From NCBI GenBank assembly GCA_019454045.1, contig SKCR01017755.1, forward strand, positions 1 to 64,000: a DNA stretch of 64,000 nucleotides. The letters are read 5' to 3'. Positions 47,244 through 59,267 of this stretch are shown one piece after another. The translations under genes were made by a program, and so were the position numbers. The number at the start of each line of letters is the position of its first letter. The stretch's first letter is position 1. Source of the stretch: Zanthoxylum bungeanum (taxonomy: Eukaryota > Streptophyta > Magnoliopsida > Sapindales > Rutaceae). Under the pieces are notes generated by a model. The model had not been told where the DNA came from. It saw only the letters and a list, made by a program, of their open reading frames with translations, and searched no databases.

Positions 47244-48459
47244 GGATTGGTTTCTCTATCACCTTATTTGCTCTTTGAAGTGCTAGGTCAAAGGAAATTT
47301 TGCAACAAAACTTCAATAGGGAGAGGAGAAGCTCACGACAATGAGCATGGAGAGGAAAGAAAGTGTGCTGTGAATAGTAACTAGTACCACTTCCAAAGTT
47401 GACTTGCCTTTAAATATTGAGTTTGTGTGTTGGACTTGGTTTGAGTGTTTTAAAAGCAATCTAAGCTTTACTTAACCATTAAAAACTTCCATCAAGTATC
47501 AAACATTTTGATGTAAGTCAAGTGGGTCCCACCACTTTTAAATTCCAAATTTAAGTCGGCTAATCCAACACGCAACTTCGCTCGGGCCTGGGTTTGTTTA
47601 ATTTTGAACTAAACGAATTTACCGTTGCGACGTTATTAAATCCAATTTAATTCAATAATAATGCCTCGTAAAATTATTACGAAAGTCGCTTACGAATTAA
47701 AACTAAATTAATTCGTTCGTCCGAATTAAAATCCAATTCTAATTCCGCTTTGAAATCTAATTTCAATTAATATATCTAATATATTATTTAATCAATTAAT
47801 TCCAATTAATCGCGGTCTCTCTTCTAATCGAATTTTATCCCAGATAAATTCTTACTGTAATTAATCCTAGATTAATTTTCTCTCTCTCATAATTAATCCT
47901 AGATTAATTCTGTTCGAGTCAAATGTCATCGGTGAATCTTTGGGAAGCGACCCAAGAGATCCCTGGATATGTTGGTAGTAAATATGGTTGTCGGACTGTC
48001 CGAACACGTGCGTACCCGGTACCATGTTCTTACCGATTTACAAGACATGGTTGGCTTCTAGCAAAGCACCGTGCCTACCCAATTCTCCAGAAATATTCTT
48101 TTATGGAATACATGATCTTTATCAAGCGTAGTATACTAAGTATTGCATATTGTGATCCAGTATTTGATGTCACATGCTAGGCCTGAGGTTAGAATTGTGT
48201 CTACCCCATATGAAGCATATATTGGATCACTAGCAACTAGTCTCGGTAATCGGTTAATCATGACCTAGTCATACTATCCTGATAGCTATAGCATTTAAGA
48301 GTACTAATTTTGTATCTATGCGTGATCATCATCTCCATATGACTGAAGTGATACTTCCATCTTGACATCACACCCAATACACTAAGATTCTCAGTATACC
48401 CAGAAGAGGCGTACACAGAACCTGTTAAAGCCCCGGATGACCAAAACCAAAGTATACTG

Positions 48460-49171
48460 TGTTGGGAAGCGGCCGCGAGTGCGCAGAGGAAAATCAAAAA
48501 TTACGATACCGCTATCCCTTTTCCCAATACCCATTTGTTTTTATTACTCTACAAGCCTAGGCATGTTACTATATATTCTAAGCATAAAAACTCATAAAAC
48601 ATGCAAAGAACATAAACTTAAACATGCTAACTATCATAAGAACTCTAATTAAAATAAAGAAAGAAAAAGACTTACTTGAACCGAAGACTCATCCAGTCCT
48701 CCCTCCAATCTACAAGATTTTCTAGAATTCAGCAAGCTCTTCCATGTTCCAAAGATACACCCAAGTGTGTGGCCTCCAAAGTTGCACACACTAAAGCCAA
48801 AACTCAATGGCAAGACTATGCCTTGAGTGTACGGGTATTTTTCCCTTGGTGCTAGCCCAGGAAAATACCTCAAAACTTTTAACTCGAGGTTCCTCTAGTC
48901 AATTAGACTTAAGGATCCTCAAAATTTGTGGCTTACTCTTAAACTTTAGAGTTGCTCACTTATATAAACCCAAGATATGAAAGGTTTGGTGCAAAAATTT
49001 GTAAAATAATTATTAAAACTATATACTAACCTTTTAATATATAGTATCAAGTGTGACATATTAATATTATTAATCATATTAACAATATTTATACATATGT
49101 GAGTATATAATTGGACTATCCAATTATATTAAATCCGCTATAGTATATCGAGCTAGCACGGGGACCAAATG
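48460..49171 (-). mobile_element. Unclassified LTR-like fragment (C)
   Basis: Sequence beginning TGTTGGGAAGCGGCCGCGAG replaces the rest of B's LTR. On the minus strand it has a TATATAAGTGAGC promoter-like word near 48955-48967, suggesting an LTR in minus orientation. No partner LTR, TSD or coding region is in the window, so it may be a solo or truncated LTR. Confidence 0.45.
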
Positions 49172-51145
49172 TGTTGGACAATTATGACCCATAGCATCAC
49201 TATTTGTAAAAGACATGGTGTTCTTTGTACAAATTAACTATGTGACATAGGAAATTGCTCTTTTATCATGTTATAATTAGATTACTTAGATATATAAATG
49301 ATAAAAGTCCATATGATTATTACCAGATTAATAAGATATGAGACAATATTAATCCACGAAAGGTTTAATCATTAAATATCCCTTGTCGTAGTATTATCGA
49401 GACTGGACATCGATAATGCGGAATAGGCTAATATTGCACTTGTGCACGTTATGGAAGCTTAACGGTATAGTTCTCATATATTTAAGTATTGGATACTTAT
49501 GCAAGTGTGATAGGAGGTTCTGTTTGGTATGGGAACAGCTTTGCTCTAGATAGACCCCTCGAAATCCCATTGGTAGTATGACTATGTGTCTATGGGAATC
49601 CGAATCAGGGTAGGTGTATTTGGTCTTAACTTGAGACTTGCATCGCTAATACTTGCGACAATCAGTATACTTTGGTTTTGGTCGTCCGGGGCTTTAACAG
49701 GTTCTGTGTACGCCTCTTCTGGGTATACTGAGAATCGTAGTGTGTTGGGTGTGATGTCAAGATGGAAGTATCACATTAGTCATATGGAGATGATGATCAC
49801 GCAGGATACAGAACTAGTACTCTTAAGTACTGCATTCATCGGGATAATATGACTGGGTCATGATTATCCGATTATAGAGACTAGTTGCCAGTGACCCAAT
49901 ATATGCTTCGTACGGGGCAGACACAATTCCAGCCCTAGGCCTAGCATGTGACATCCGATACTGGATCGTAATACGCAATACTTAGTATACTACGCCTGAT
50001 AAAGATTATATATTCCTTTAAAGAATATTTCTGGAGAATTGGGTAGGCACGGTGCTTTGCTAGAAGCCAACTATGTCTTGTAAATCGGTAAGAATGTGGT
50101 ACCGGGTACGCACGTGTTCGGATAGTCCGATGATCGTATTTACTGCCAACATATCCAGGGATCTCTTGGGTCGCTTCCCGAAGATTCACCGATGACATTT
50201 GAGTCGAACAGAATTAATTTGGGATTAATTATGAGAGAGAAAATTAATCTGGAATTAATTATGGCAAGAATTAATCTGAGATTAATTATGTCGAGAATTT
50301 ATCTGGGATTAAATTCGTTGAGAGGAGAGAACGCGATTAATTTAGAATTAATCGGCAAAATGAATTCAATAGTGAAATTAGATTTTACTATTTAATTAAT
50401 TGGGCTAAAATAATATATTGGATATATTAATTGAAATCGGATTTCGACAACGAAATTAAATTGGACTTTAATTCAACCGAACGAATTAATTTGGAATTAA
50501 TTCCTAAGCGACTTTCGTAATAATTTTGCAAGACATTATTATTCAATTAAATTGGATTTAATAATGTCACAACGATAAATTCATTTATTTCGAAATTAAA
50601 CGATCTCGGGCCCAAGCGAAGTTGCGTGTTGAGTTAGCCGACTTAAATTTGGAATTTAAAAGTGGTGGGACTCATTTCACTTACATCAACTTGTTGGACA
50701 TGTGATGGAAGTGGTTGGGCTTGATTTATGAATTTAATTTGTTGAAAGTAAGGCTTGCTTTACTTATAAATACTCAAGCTAATTCCAACACACAAACTTA
50801 GTATTTAAACCAAGTCAACTTTGGAAGTGTGACTAAGTTACTATTCACATCAAACACAAAACTCTCTCTTCCTCCTCTCTTGCTATGGCCGAAACTTCAT
50901 CTCTCTTGGAGACAAATTTTTTCTTTCAATTTTGATCAATGCTAGCACATTAAGAGTCAAAAAAAGGTGATAGGGAAACTCACCCAAGTGTTGGAAATAC
51001 TCAAGAAAGCTTGGAGCTTCCATCTATATCCATGTAAGTTTTGAAATCTCATCCAACCAATGTAAGTTTTTCCGCAACTTTCTTTGGTAATTTTCACACA
51101 CGAATCACTCTTAGAGATCCTTGGCATGTTCTAGGAACACTAACA
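49172..51145 (+). repeat. 5' LTR of element D
   Basis: 1,974 bp, TGTTGGACAATTATGACCC to GGAACACTAACA. It aligns to both LTRs of A and, inverted, to those of B. A TATAAAT word at 50765-50771 is a possible core promoter. Confidence 0.9.
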
Positions 51146-51146
51146 A

Positions 51147-51158
51147 TGGTATCAGAGC
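51147..51158 (+). other. tRNA-Met primer-binding site of element D
   Basis: TGGTATCAGAGC, exact, one base after the LTR. Confidence 0.92.
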
Positions 51159-53388
51159 GAGATTTAAGCTTTATTTGGATTTAGGGTTTATATACTTTAA
51201 TTTGGGATTTTATGCTTGGAGTATGTATTTTCTTAAATTGGTTGTTTGGTTGTTGTTGTATGATGTTGAATTGGATTTGTGCATCATTGGATTTGAGATA
51301 AATTGATTAGATCAAAAATCCCCCAATTTTTATCATGGCCGAAAAGATAACCTAGGATGTTCATGGTGATTTTTTGATTTTATAATATTGGATGAGTTTA
51401 AAGCATGAAATGAATATTAATTGTTGGTTTAATTGGATTGAAATCGGAATTGAATGTTATTTCATGATGATTTCCCTAAGCATGTTGTAGAATTGATTTC
51501 GCTTCAATTTGTGTTGGATATGAATTGGAAATGTTGAGCATGATTAATTGATTTAATTAGTGTTTTGGAAACATTAGATTAGTTGATTAATTATGTTAAT
51601 TACACTTGAATATGATTAATATGTAATTTGGAATAATGTATTAATTTAATTATATTAGTTGGGCTTAATGGGCTTGGTTGGGCCAAGTTTGGTTTTGGAC
51701 AATTGGGTTGGATACAATTGGGCCTACAACCATTTCCATAAAGTCCAAATATGACTATTGGGTCTTTAATAATTTAATTGGGCCTAATGGGCCTAAATTG
51801 ATTTTGTGGCATATGTGATTCCTATTTGGGCCTTGGCATTTTGGGTTTGATCCATATTGTCCAAAGCCCACGCCTAAAGAATTAATTAAAAGCTCATTGG
51901 ACTTTTAATTGAATAGTATTGGATACTAATTGGGCCTTTGAGACCCAATTGGATTGGATTTGGAATTCAAGTCTTTAAGGCACATAAATAAGTGTAATTA
52001 TTTAATTTGGAATTAAAAATGAATTAGTATTGTATACAATTTAAATTGGATTTAAAATTGTAGTTTGATATAATTCAAGAATACGTACTTTGAGTATTTA
52101 TTCATAAACGAGTTAGACTCACGCAAATCAAATCGTTGTTTGAACATTGGATGGTCATTAATTCAAAGATTAATTAATTGGATTAGATTGATTGAATAAC
52201 ATGCTATGTGTGAATACTTGGATGTATGTATGAATAATGTATATCAGATGGATATTAGAAGGGTGAGGGAAATTTTGGAAATTGTTGTAATAAATTAGAA
52301 TTTATTAAATTGAACCTGCGTGTCCAGCCTATTATCTCTATTCTCTTTGTATTTTTCTTCTCACCAATTCCCCTCAATGCAAATGAGGTTTCTTTTAGTG
52401 TTATGTAATTGGGTAGAAGTATGAATAGTGCTAGCAGGAGAGAGGAAATGGAGAGATTTTTTTCTAGGAATAAATTTGTTATATATTCATTCGTATATCA
52501 TTATTAATTTATTTTGCACCTTATTATGCTTTTAGAATGCATGCTTAAGGGTGTATGATGAGACCTAATCAAAGATAATAAATTGGTTGCCAATTACGTA
52601 AAAACCCTCATCAAATATTAAGCATTTTCCCTTCCATTGAGTGGTTCTCTCTCAAGATCCAAGATTGGCATTGGTTTGTTGGCCAAAGTCAAGATCAATG
52701 TCCATCACGGATGTGTTTGAACCACAAAAGCTTTGTTCTATATCGCATATGTCTTAGGCGGTTTTGATTTATTGGCCAAAGTCAAGGTCACTTCTAGTCC
52801 ATCGACGTGGATTACGAAGCTTTCCCACTATCAATGGGTCTCGTTTAACTGGAATCATTAAGCTTGTTGAGCCAAAGCCAAGGCTTAGTTGATTCAGAGG
52901 AAATAGGTTAGGAAATATATTGGATATATTTACATATATTGGATATATGTTTCGGACTTGAAGGTCTACCTACTGGATTTAGGAATTGGATGAGATCCAA
53001 TTGATCTTAGATATCTACCTAGTTAAGTTTCATACAACTTGTTGGCCAAAGTCAAGGTTGTGTGTTATTTAATGGGATCATAGCCCACTGGGAAACTAGG
53101 TTTCCCAGGTACTCCACAGATGGTTAGAGGCTCGCCGAAAAATAGTGGGATGCGAGTATTAAATTTACAATTTCGTTTAAATACTTGCCAATACGCACTA
53201 TTTTATTTTATTTATCGTTGTAATAAATATATTAGTTGGACTAATATTTAATATTGCTTTCTTTGAACAGTTAGATTGTACAACACACTACTCCACTTGT
53301 AGTTGATTATATAGTTGGACTATAGTAATCATTACATTTTGAGTGTACCCAAAATCGTTGACTGGATAGTTAGACTATATCAATCAAG
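51159..53388 (+). other. Long leader of element D
   Basis: Non-coding, rich in ATTGGGCC(T/C)AA words (51660-52000). Phrases TTGTTGGCCAAAGTCAAG and close variants occur near 52675, 52768, 52866 and 53038. The arrangement is parallel to A and B. Confidence 0.65.
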
Positions 53389-53986
53389 ATGGCTGGAAAA
53401 ATTAGCGTTACGAACATAATCATGGGCGATAATCTCTTTAACGGCTCCAATTTTCCAGATTGGGAGATAAATCTTAGGATAGTCCTTGGAGCCAAGAATT
53501 TACTGTATGTAATAGACAAACCTCTCGGGCCTAAGCCAGGAGTTGAGCAAATAGTAGAGCATGAGCTTTGGAAGACTCATCGTGATGATAACTTTAGTGC
53601 TCAATCCGTCATGCTTGCCACAATGACTCCTCAATTCCGTCGTCAGAACAAAGGATTGGATCCTTATAGTATGATGTTGAAATTGAAGGATCTTCACAGA
53701 TCTAATCTTAGATCTCAGAAGTATGAATTACAAAAAAAGCTCTTTCGCTGGCGCATGTCAGAGGGTACATCTATCGAGCACTAGGTGTCGCAGATGATTG
53801 CTGACATCTAACAGCTAAGGTTAGTTGGGCATTACCTACGAGGCCGAGACTTCTATAGATTTGATCTTACAGTCTCTGCCCGAATGCTGGGGCGGGTTCA
53901 TTATGAACCAATAGAAAACTCTTGGAGAGTTAATGGCTATGCTCAAGGAGGCAGAGCCAGAGCTTCCAAAACGGCAAGAAGCGCAA
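53389..53986 (+). pseudogene. gag of element D, truncated
   Basis: From the ATG the frame reads MAGKISVTNIIMGDNLFNGS, NFPDWEINLRIVLGAKNLLY and VIDKPLGPKPGVEQIVEHEL, a UBN2-type copia Gag. It runs 131 codons to a TAG after SEGTSIEH. The same frame continues VSQMIADI, a second stop, then LRLVGHYLRGRDFYRF and ENSWRVNGYAQGGRARASK to the truncation at about 53986. The zinc knuckle is lost. Two point stops are the only lesions seen before the cut. Confidence 0.85.
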
Positions 53987-53997
53987 TTATAGTCGGG

Positions 53998-55394
53998 TCA
54001 TAATGTCTGTTATACCCCTCTAATTATTTTTACCTAAAGTACCATTGATTCTCTAATGAACGATTTATTCATGACGATTATGAATTTTAATCTTTCTATT
54101 CGTAATAGAAAGACTTGAGCGCTCTAACCATTCAAGTACCAAATCAACCCTTAAGAAAGATATTCCTCTACTTCTCGCAAGAAAAAATGAACTCCATATC
54201 TATGTAAGACGTTCCTAGCTACACAACATACCATGCCCCCAAAGTACGTAGCTATTGGTCGGGATTGCTACACCAACCTCACATTAGGGGTGTTCACGGG
54301 TTAGGTCAGGTCGGGTTTTTCAATTTTTTTTTTACCCGATCAAGTCGGGTCATTCGGATCTTTTGACCCGAAACTCAAAATTTAAGAAGGTGACCCGCGC
54401 TGGTCGGGTCAAAAAAATAGCGGGTCGGGTAGCATAATATGCAGTAAATATAATATATATATATATATATTTTATTGATATAAATTTTACAAGATATGTG
54501 TGTAGTTGAAATGGCAAAATCTGAGATTAATTTGTATTTAATCTCAGGTTCAAATCTCACCAGCAACAACCTTTTCTTTTTTGAAAAGAAGGAAAAAATA
54601 AAATCTTTATAATTGTGATTGTGGGATTCGAACTTGGGACTACTTCAAGACCAAGGAAAAATTTTACCATTTCAGCCACATGTCTTTCTTGTCAATATTA
54701 AATCATTAAAAAATAATTTTATAATTATAATATCATTTACATCGGGTCGGGTCATACCTGTGTTTTCTGTCCAAAACCCGTGACCCGACCCGACATTTCG
54801 GGTCGGGTCCAAATTGACCCAAAATTGAAATTTAAAATTTAAACCCGACCGCATGCGACCCGACCCTGTGAAAACCCCTACCTCACATTTGTAAATCAAA
54901 GAACATAGCCTGCCATGCAGGAGTTCGTAGTACACTCAGGATTAAGATCAATCCATATATGACCATCTAGTAGATCGAAATGACTTTCTTTATTTAACAT
55001 ATGTTATAAGAATGTCATTTCCATCTGGGTTCAGTCCTATATGATCACATCATACAAGGTGCCTCCATTCTCATGTCTCAACATGGACAATCCCGGATCG
55101 AAGTCGCCATACAAATATAGAATGGATCGCAGCTATAAATAAACCACAAACAAAGTACCTGTTTTGTTTGCTCTCTATGGACTATTTAAGATTACTAACT
55201 TCAGACTTAAATCCTCATGTATATGATACTCATACACTAAGTCTGAAGGCACATAAGTAATCTAGGGTAATCAAGATAATTTATAATATGCGAAAATTAA
55301 ACAAACACTTTGATAAATGAATAATTCATCATTTTATTTCAAAACACATAAAACTGTTTACATTACTTGTAGCTCTAGGGCATACATCCCAACA
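53998..55394 (-). repeat. 3' LTR of element E, second piece
   Basis: Resumes at TCATAATGTC, matching 60934 onward, and ends CATCCCAACA before the polypurine tract. It contains the MITE at 54285-54880. The part of the LTR equivalent to about 59491-60933 is absent on this side. Confidence 0.85.
54285..54880. mobile_element. hAT-type MITE with exact 8-bp TSD
   Basis: 596 bp with terminal inverted repeats TAGGGGTGTTCACGGGT and, inverted, TAGGGGTTTTCACAGGGT. Subterminal GGTCGGGT/ACCCGACC repeats follow. The TSD CCTCACAT at 54277-54284 and 54881-54888 is exact. The other E LTR has the single-copy site at 61212-61220. No coding capacity. Confidence 0.93.
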
Positions 55395-55410
55395 ATCTCC
55401 CACTTACACT
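55395..55410 (-). other. Polypurine tract of element E
   Basis: Minus strand TGTAAGTGGGAGAT next to the 3' LTR, typical of copia elements. Confidence 0.7.
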
Positions 55411-55439
55411 AGAGAAAATGAGACATGGCACGTAATCCT

Positions 55440-58350
55440 AGACCATCTAGGTGACCTTCAAATACTTTAGCCGACAAGGTCTATGTAAACGGATCAACCA
55501 GGTTCCTATGAATTTCCACTCTTTATACTTTCCCCTCTTGTGGCATCTTGGTTCTTTTTTAGTTTGCCACTGCACCACTATTATCACAATAAAGTGTAAG
55601 TGGTCTATCAATATCTGGAACAACTTCCAGATCTCCCAAGAATTTACGGAGCCAGACTGCTTCCTTAGCTGCTTCACTAGCTGCTACATATTTAGCCTCC
55701 ATGGTGGAGTCAACAATGCAAGATTGCTTTATACTCCGCCATACTATAGCCCCACCACCTATGGTAAATACTGATCCAGATGTTGACTTCCTAGAATCGA
55801 CATCTGTCTAAAAATTAGAGTCTCTATACCCCATCAGGATCATATAATCTCTTGTTCCCTTAAGATACTTGAGAATATGTTTCACAGCCACCCAGTGATC
55901 CAATCCTGGGTTCGACTGAAACCTAATAACTACTCTCACTGCAAAACAAATGTCTGGTCTCGTGTATAACATAGCATACATGGGACTACCAACGGCTGAG
56001 GCATATGAGATATGTCTCATTTCCTCAACATCTTGAGGTGTCTTAGGAGACTGTTCCTTTGACAAATGAATTTCCATGCCGATAAGGGAGATTGCCTTCT
56101 TGGAATTATGCATCCCAAATCACACAAGGATCTTATCGATATAGGATGTCTGAGACATAGCTAACAGTCGTTTCTTGCGATCCTGAAGTATCTGAATCCT
56201 AAGAACATAACTGGCCTTTCCCAAATCTTTCATTTGGAATTGGTTAGCTATCCAGGTTTTCAAGTCCGATAATATCTTTACATCATTCCCAATGAGTAAA
56301 ATATCATCGACGTATAAAACAAGAAAACCCACATTCCCATCAATGACGCACTTGTATACACAAGGCTCTCATCAACATTCTGCTAAAAATCATAAGACTT
56401 GATCGTGGTAACAAATCTTATATTCCAAGATCGAGACGCCTACTTAAGTCCATAAATGAACTTTTGCAGCTTGCAAACCCTTCTAGTTGTACTATATAGA
56501 TACTTTCATCAAGATTTCCATTCAAGAATGCAATTTTGACGTCCATTTGCCAAATTTCATAGTCATAATATGCGACAATGGATAGAAGAGTGCAGATGGA
56601 TTTGAGCATGGCTACTGGCTAGAAAGTTTCCTCATAGTCAACTCTCTCTTTCTGGGTATAACCCTTGGCCACTAGCCTAGCCTTGAAGGTATGTACATTC
56701 CTATCTGCTCCCCTATTCTCTTGTAGATTCACTTGAAACCTATGGGTTTCACCTCATTAGGTTGGTCTATAAGTTCCCAGACTGAGTTGGAGTACATGGA
56801 CTTCATCTCTAGGTTCATGGCCTTGAGCCATTCCTCTTTGTCAGAATCATCCATAGGTCAATGGATCATCTATACCATCGCTGGATGCGGCAACTTGTGC
56901 CTCTCCAACCTCAAAGTAGCGAACAGGTTGTTGTACAACCCTCCCACTATGTCTAGGTGGTAGATCATTCTGACTAACTTACATCTGACGTTGAGATTTC
57001 GAAGGTGCTATGTATTTCTCAACTGTCGTTGACAATGGTGTGCTGGTCGAACCAGCAAGTAACTCATCGAGTAACACTTTACTTCGAGGCTTGAACTCCC
57101 TCATATAGTCCTCCTCTAGAAACATAGCATTTGTAGATACAAACACTTTGTTATCATTAGGACTACAGAAGAATCCACCCCTAGTCTCCTTAGGATAGAC
57201 TACAAATAGGCACACCTGAGAACGTGGCTCCAACTTTGTAGTCTTATTCTTCAGCACATGAGCTGGACACCCCCATATGCAGAAATTTCGTAAACTAGTT
57301 TTACGACCATTCCAAAACTCTTAGGGAGTCTTGGGAACAGACTTAGATGGAACTACATTAAGGATATGCATTGTAGTTGCAGTGCATATCCCTAGAACTA
57401 ACTAGGTAGTGAGGTATAACTAAACATATATATCATCATGTCTAATAGGGTCTAATTTCTCCTCTCTGCAACACCATTATATTGTGGTGTTCCAGGTGCT
57501 GTGGCTGGTATATTATCCCATGCTCAACTAAGAATTCCTTGAAATCTCTGTCAAGGTATTCTCCTCCACGATCTGATCGAAGAGTTTTGATTGTTTTGCC
57601 TAACTGGTTCTCAACCTCAGCACGATACTCTTTGAACTTTTCAAAAGTATCTGACTTGTGCTGCATTAGGTAAACATGCCTGTAATTAGAATAATCATCA
57701 ATGAATGTGATGAAGTATTCATAACCACCTTGGGCTCTTACATTCATCGGTCCGCAAACGTCCTAATGTATTAGCTCAAGTGGTTAACTGGCTCTTATAC
57801 CTTTTCCAGTAAAAGGTCTCTTGGTCATTTTTTATTTTAAACAGGATTCACAGACTGGTAAAGTTCTGAGCTTTAACTAGTTTAAGGCTCCGTTCTTTAT
57901 CAATCAGTCTATCCGATCAAGGATGATATGACCAAGTCTAAGATGCCATAGATATGTGTCACCGTGAGAAATCTTTTGCCGTTTAGTTTTAGGTTACTCA
58001 ACCTTAAACATTTCAGCGTTAAGCAGTGACCTATGTGTTAACGGTCTTAACACATACAAGTTATTTTCTGAGTTTCTTATGCATATGGTTAATCCATTTC
58101 TACCAATAATAACTAAATTGATATTAAAAGAAACTGACTAACCATCATTCAAAAGTTTAGAAACAGAAATCAAATTCCTGCGAAAACCAGGAATGAATAA
58201 CACATTGTTCAAATTTAAATACCTATTATTTGTAAAATTTAAACTAGAAACTCCCACTGCTCTTACTGAAATGACATCCCTTGTCCTTACCTTCATGGTG
58301 TAGTCACCTTCAGCAAGGTCCCTCCATGAGTCAAGTAGCTGCAAAGAAGA
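55440..58350 (-). pseudogene. protease to RNase H of copia element E
   Basis: Integrase (57442-57747) has YEYFITFIDDYSNYRHVYLM and KTIKTLRSDRGGEYLDRDFK, but the region with the third acidic residue is frameshifted after YQPQHLEHHN. Post-integrase sequence SLRPRSKVLLDEL-like lies at 56979-57257. Reverse transcriptase has IVAYYDYEIWQMDVKIAFLN (56418-56609) and LYVDDILLIGNDVKILSDLK (56120-56332). RNase H is well kept, with SCIVDSTMEAKYVAASEAAK and LYCDNSGAVA (about 55565-55745), including the D, E, D residues. At least four frameshifts or stops separate these parts. Confidence 0.82.
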
Positions 58351-59187
58351 TCAAACATGGTTAGTGGCTCCAGAAACAACAATCCAAGAGGATTTATCAT
58401 CCTCCACTAATAGAGTTTCGATAACGAGTAAATCATATTTACCTGTATCATTTTTCTCCTTCATCTCAGCAAGGTATTTAGAACAATTCCTTTTCCAATG
58501 CTCGATCTTGTTGCAGTGGAAACATTTTCCCTTAGGCTTGGCATCCTTGGAGCATCTCTTGTTATTCTTCTTCATGGGCTTAGCCTTAGCCTTCCCAGTG
58601 CTATTCTTCTTCATCCTTGCAGATTTAGAAGACTCGGCAACATTTGCCTCAGCACTGGACTTATGAGGATCCACAAGCAATGACTCGTAGTGGGTGAGCT
58701 CATTAAGCAGCTGGGTCAAAGTAAAAGTCAACTTGTTCATAACATAGTTCCTTTTAAACTGTAGGAAACTCTTCGGAAGAGTTTCCATAATCATGGTCAC
58801 CTAGCTATGCTCGTCAATACGAGCTCCATGGGTTTCAGCAGTGTTGAGATATGTCATCATCCTCAAGACGTGCTCTCGGACTGATGTCTCATCCTTCATC
58901 CTAGCAGTCATCGCTGAGACCATGGCCTCATGACGTTGAGGCTCTGAAGGCTGCCCGAACATGCCCTGCAATGACTTCATCATCTGAGATGCTGAAGCCA
59001 TAGGTTCATGCTTTGCAGCAAGAACCTCAGACATCCCTGCTAGCAAGTAGCAGCGGGCTTTCTCATTTGCTGCGACCCATTTCTGGTAGGTATCATGCAC
59101 AGCTTGGCCAGCATTTCTGACCGGTTCGGGAGGACACTCCTTCATCAGGAAAAACTTTAGGTCTTCGCAAACCAGGATAGCGTTCAT
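58351..59187 (-). pseudogene. gag and protease start of copia element E
   Basis: ATG at 59187 gives MNAILVCEDLKFFLMKECPP and ARCYLLAGMSEVLAAKHEPM, a copia Gag. A single in-frame TAG (58801-58803) interrupts ARIDEHS-VTMIMETLPKSFL. A zinc knuckle CFHCNKIEHWKRNC follows (the family usually has GH), then the protease motif SSWIVVSGATNHV and a TGA. The family motif is D-S-G-A-T-N-H-V-C, so the catalytic aspartate is valine here and the cysteine codon became the stop. One frame therefore covers nearly all of gag. Confidence 0.85.
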
Positions 59188-59267
59188 GTTACTTTTTCAT
59201 TTAACATAATTTTCTCCCGTTAATTTTTCATTTGAGAGTATGGAAATAATTAGAGAAACTATGTGGA
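59188..59267 (-). other. Very short leader of element E, no consensus primer-binding site
   Basis: Only about 80 bp separate gag from the LTR. The sequence after the LTR end (minus strand TCCACATAGTTTCTC) does not match the TGGTATCAGAGC used by the other copia elements here. The site may be mutated or use a different primer. Confidence 0.5.

Larger units (their letters stand above)
26207..48459 (-). mobile_element. Ty1/copia element B (2-kb LTR family), containing elements A and G
   Basis: B reads right to left. Its left LTR (26207-26249 plus 36049-37771) is split by element A. The interior 37772-43575 has pol then gag in minus orientation, and the right LTR (43576-48459) is split by CACTA element G and truncated at 48459. 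The terminal TG has decayed to TT at 26207. The primer-binding site at 43563-43574 and the polypurine tract at 37772-37787 fix the orientation. The right TSD is lost with the truncation. Confidence 0.85.
43576..48459 (-). repeat. 5' LTR of element B, interrupted by G and truncated
   Basis: LTR sequence runs 43576-43745 and 47244-48459, ending at AAAGTATACTG. The remaining roughly 400 bp, present in the left LTR after 37281, is missing. A different sequence starts there. Confidence 0.85.
49172..53986 (+). mobile_element. Ty1/copia element D, 5' part only
   Basis: Third member of the A/B family: 5' LTR, consensus primer-binding site, 2.2-kb leader and most of gag, on the plus strand. It is cut at about 53986 within gag, and the 3' half is not in the window. 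It is the best-preserved gag of the family here. Confidence 0.85.

Noticed and set aside
48258..50198. Frames starting MSSVNL.EATQEIPGYVGSK on both strands (47923 and 50198)
   Set aside because: They are the same LTR segment of B and D read from opposite orientations, with no protein-family match and changing ends.
59188..59267. A primer-binding site for element E
   Set aside because: No sequence close to TGGTATCAGAGC is present after the LTR; I did not assign an alternative primer without alignment to tRNAs.
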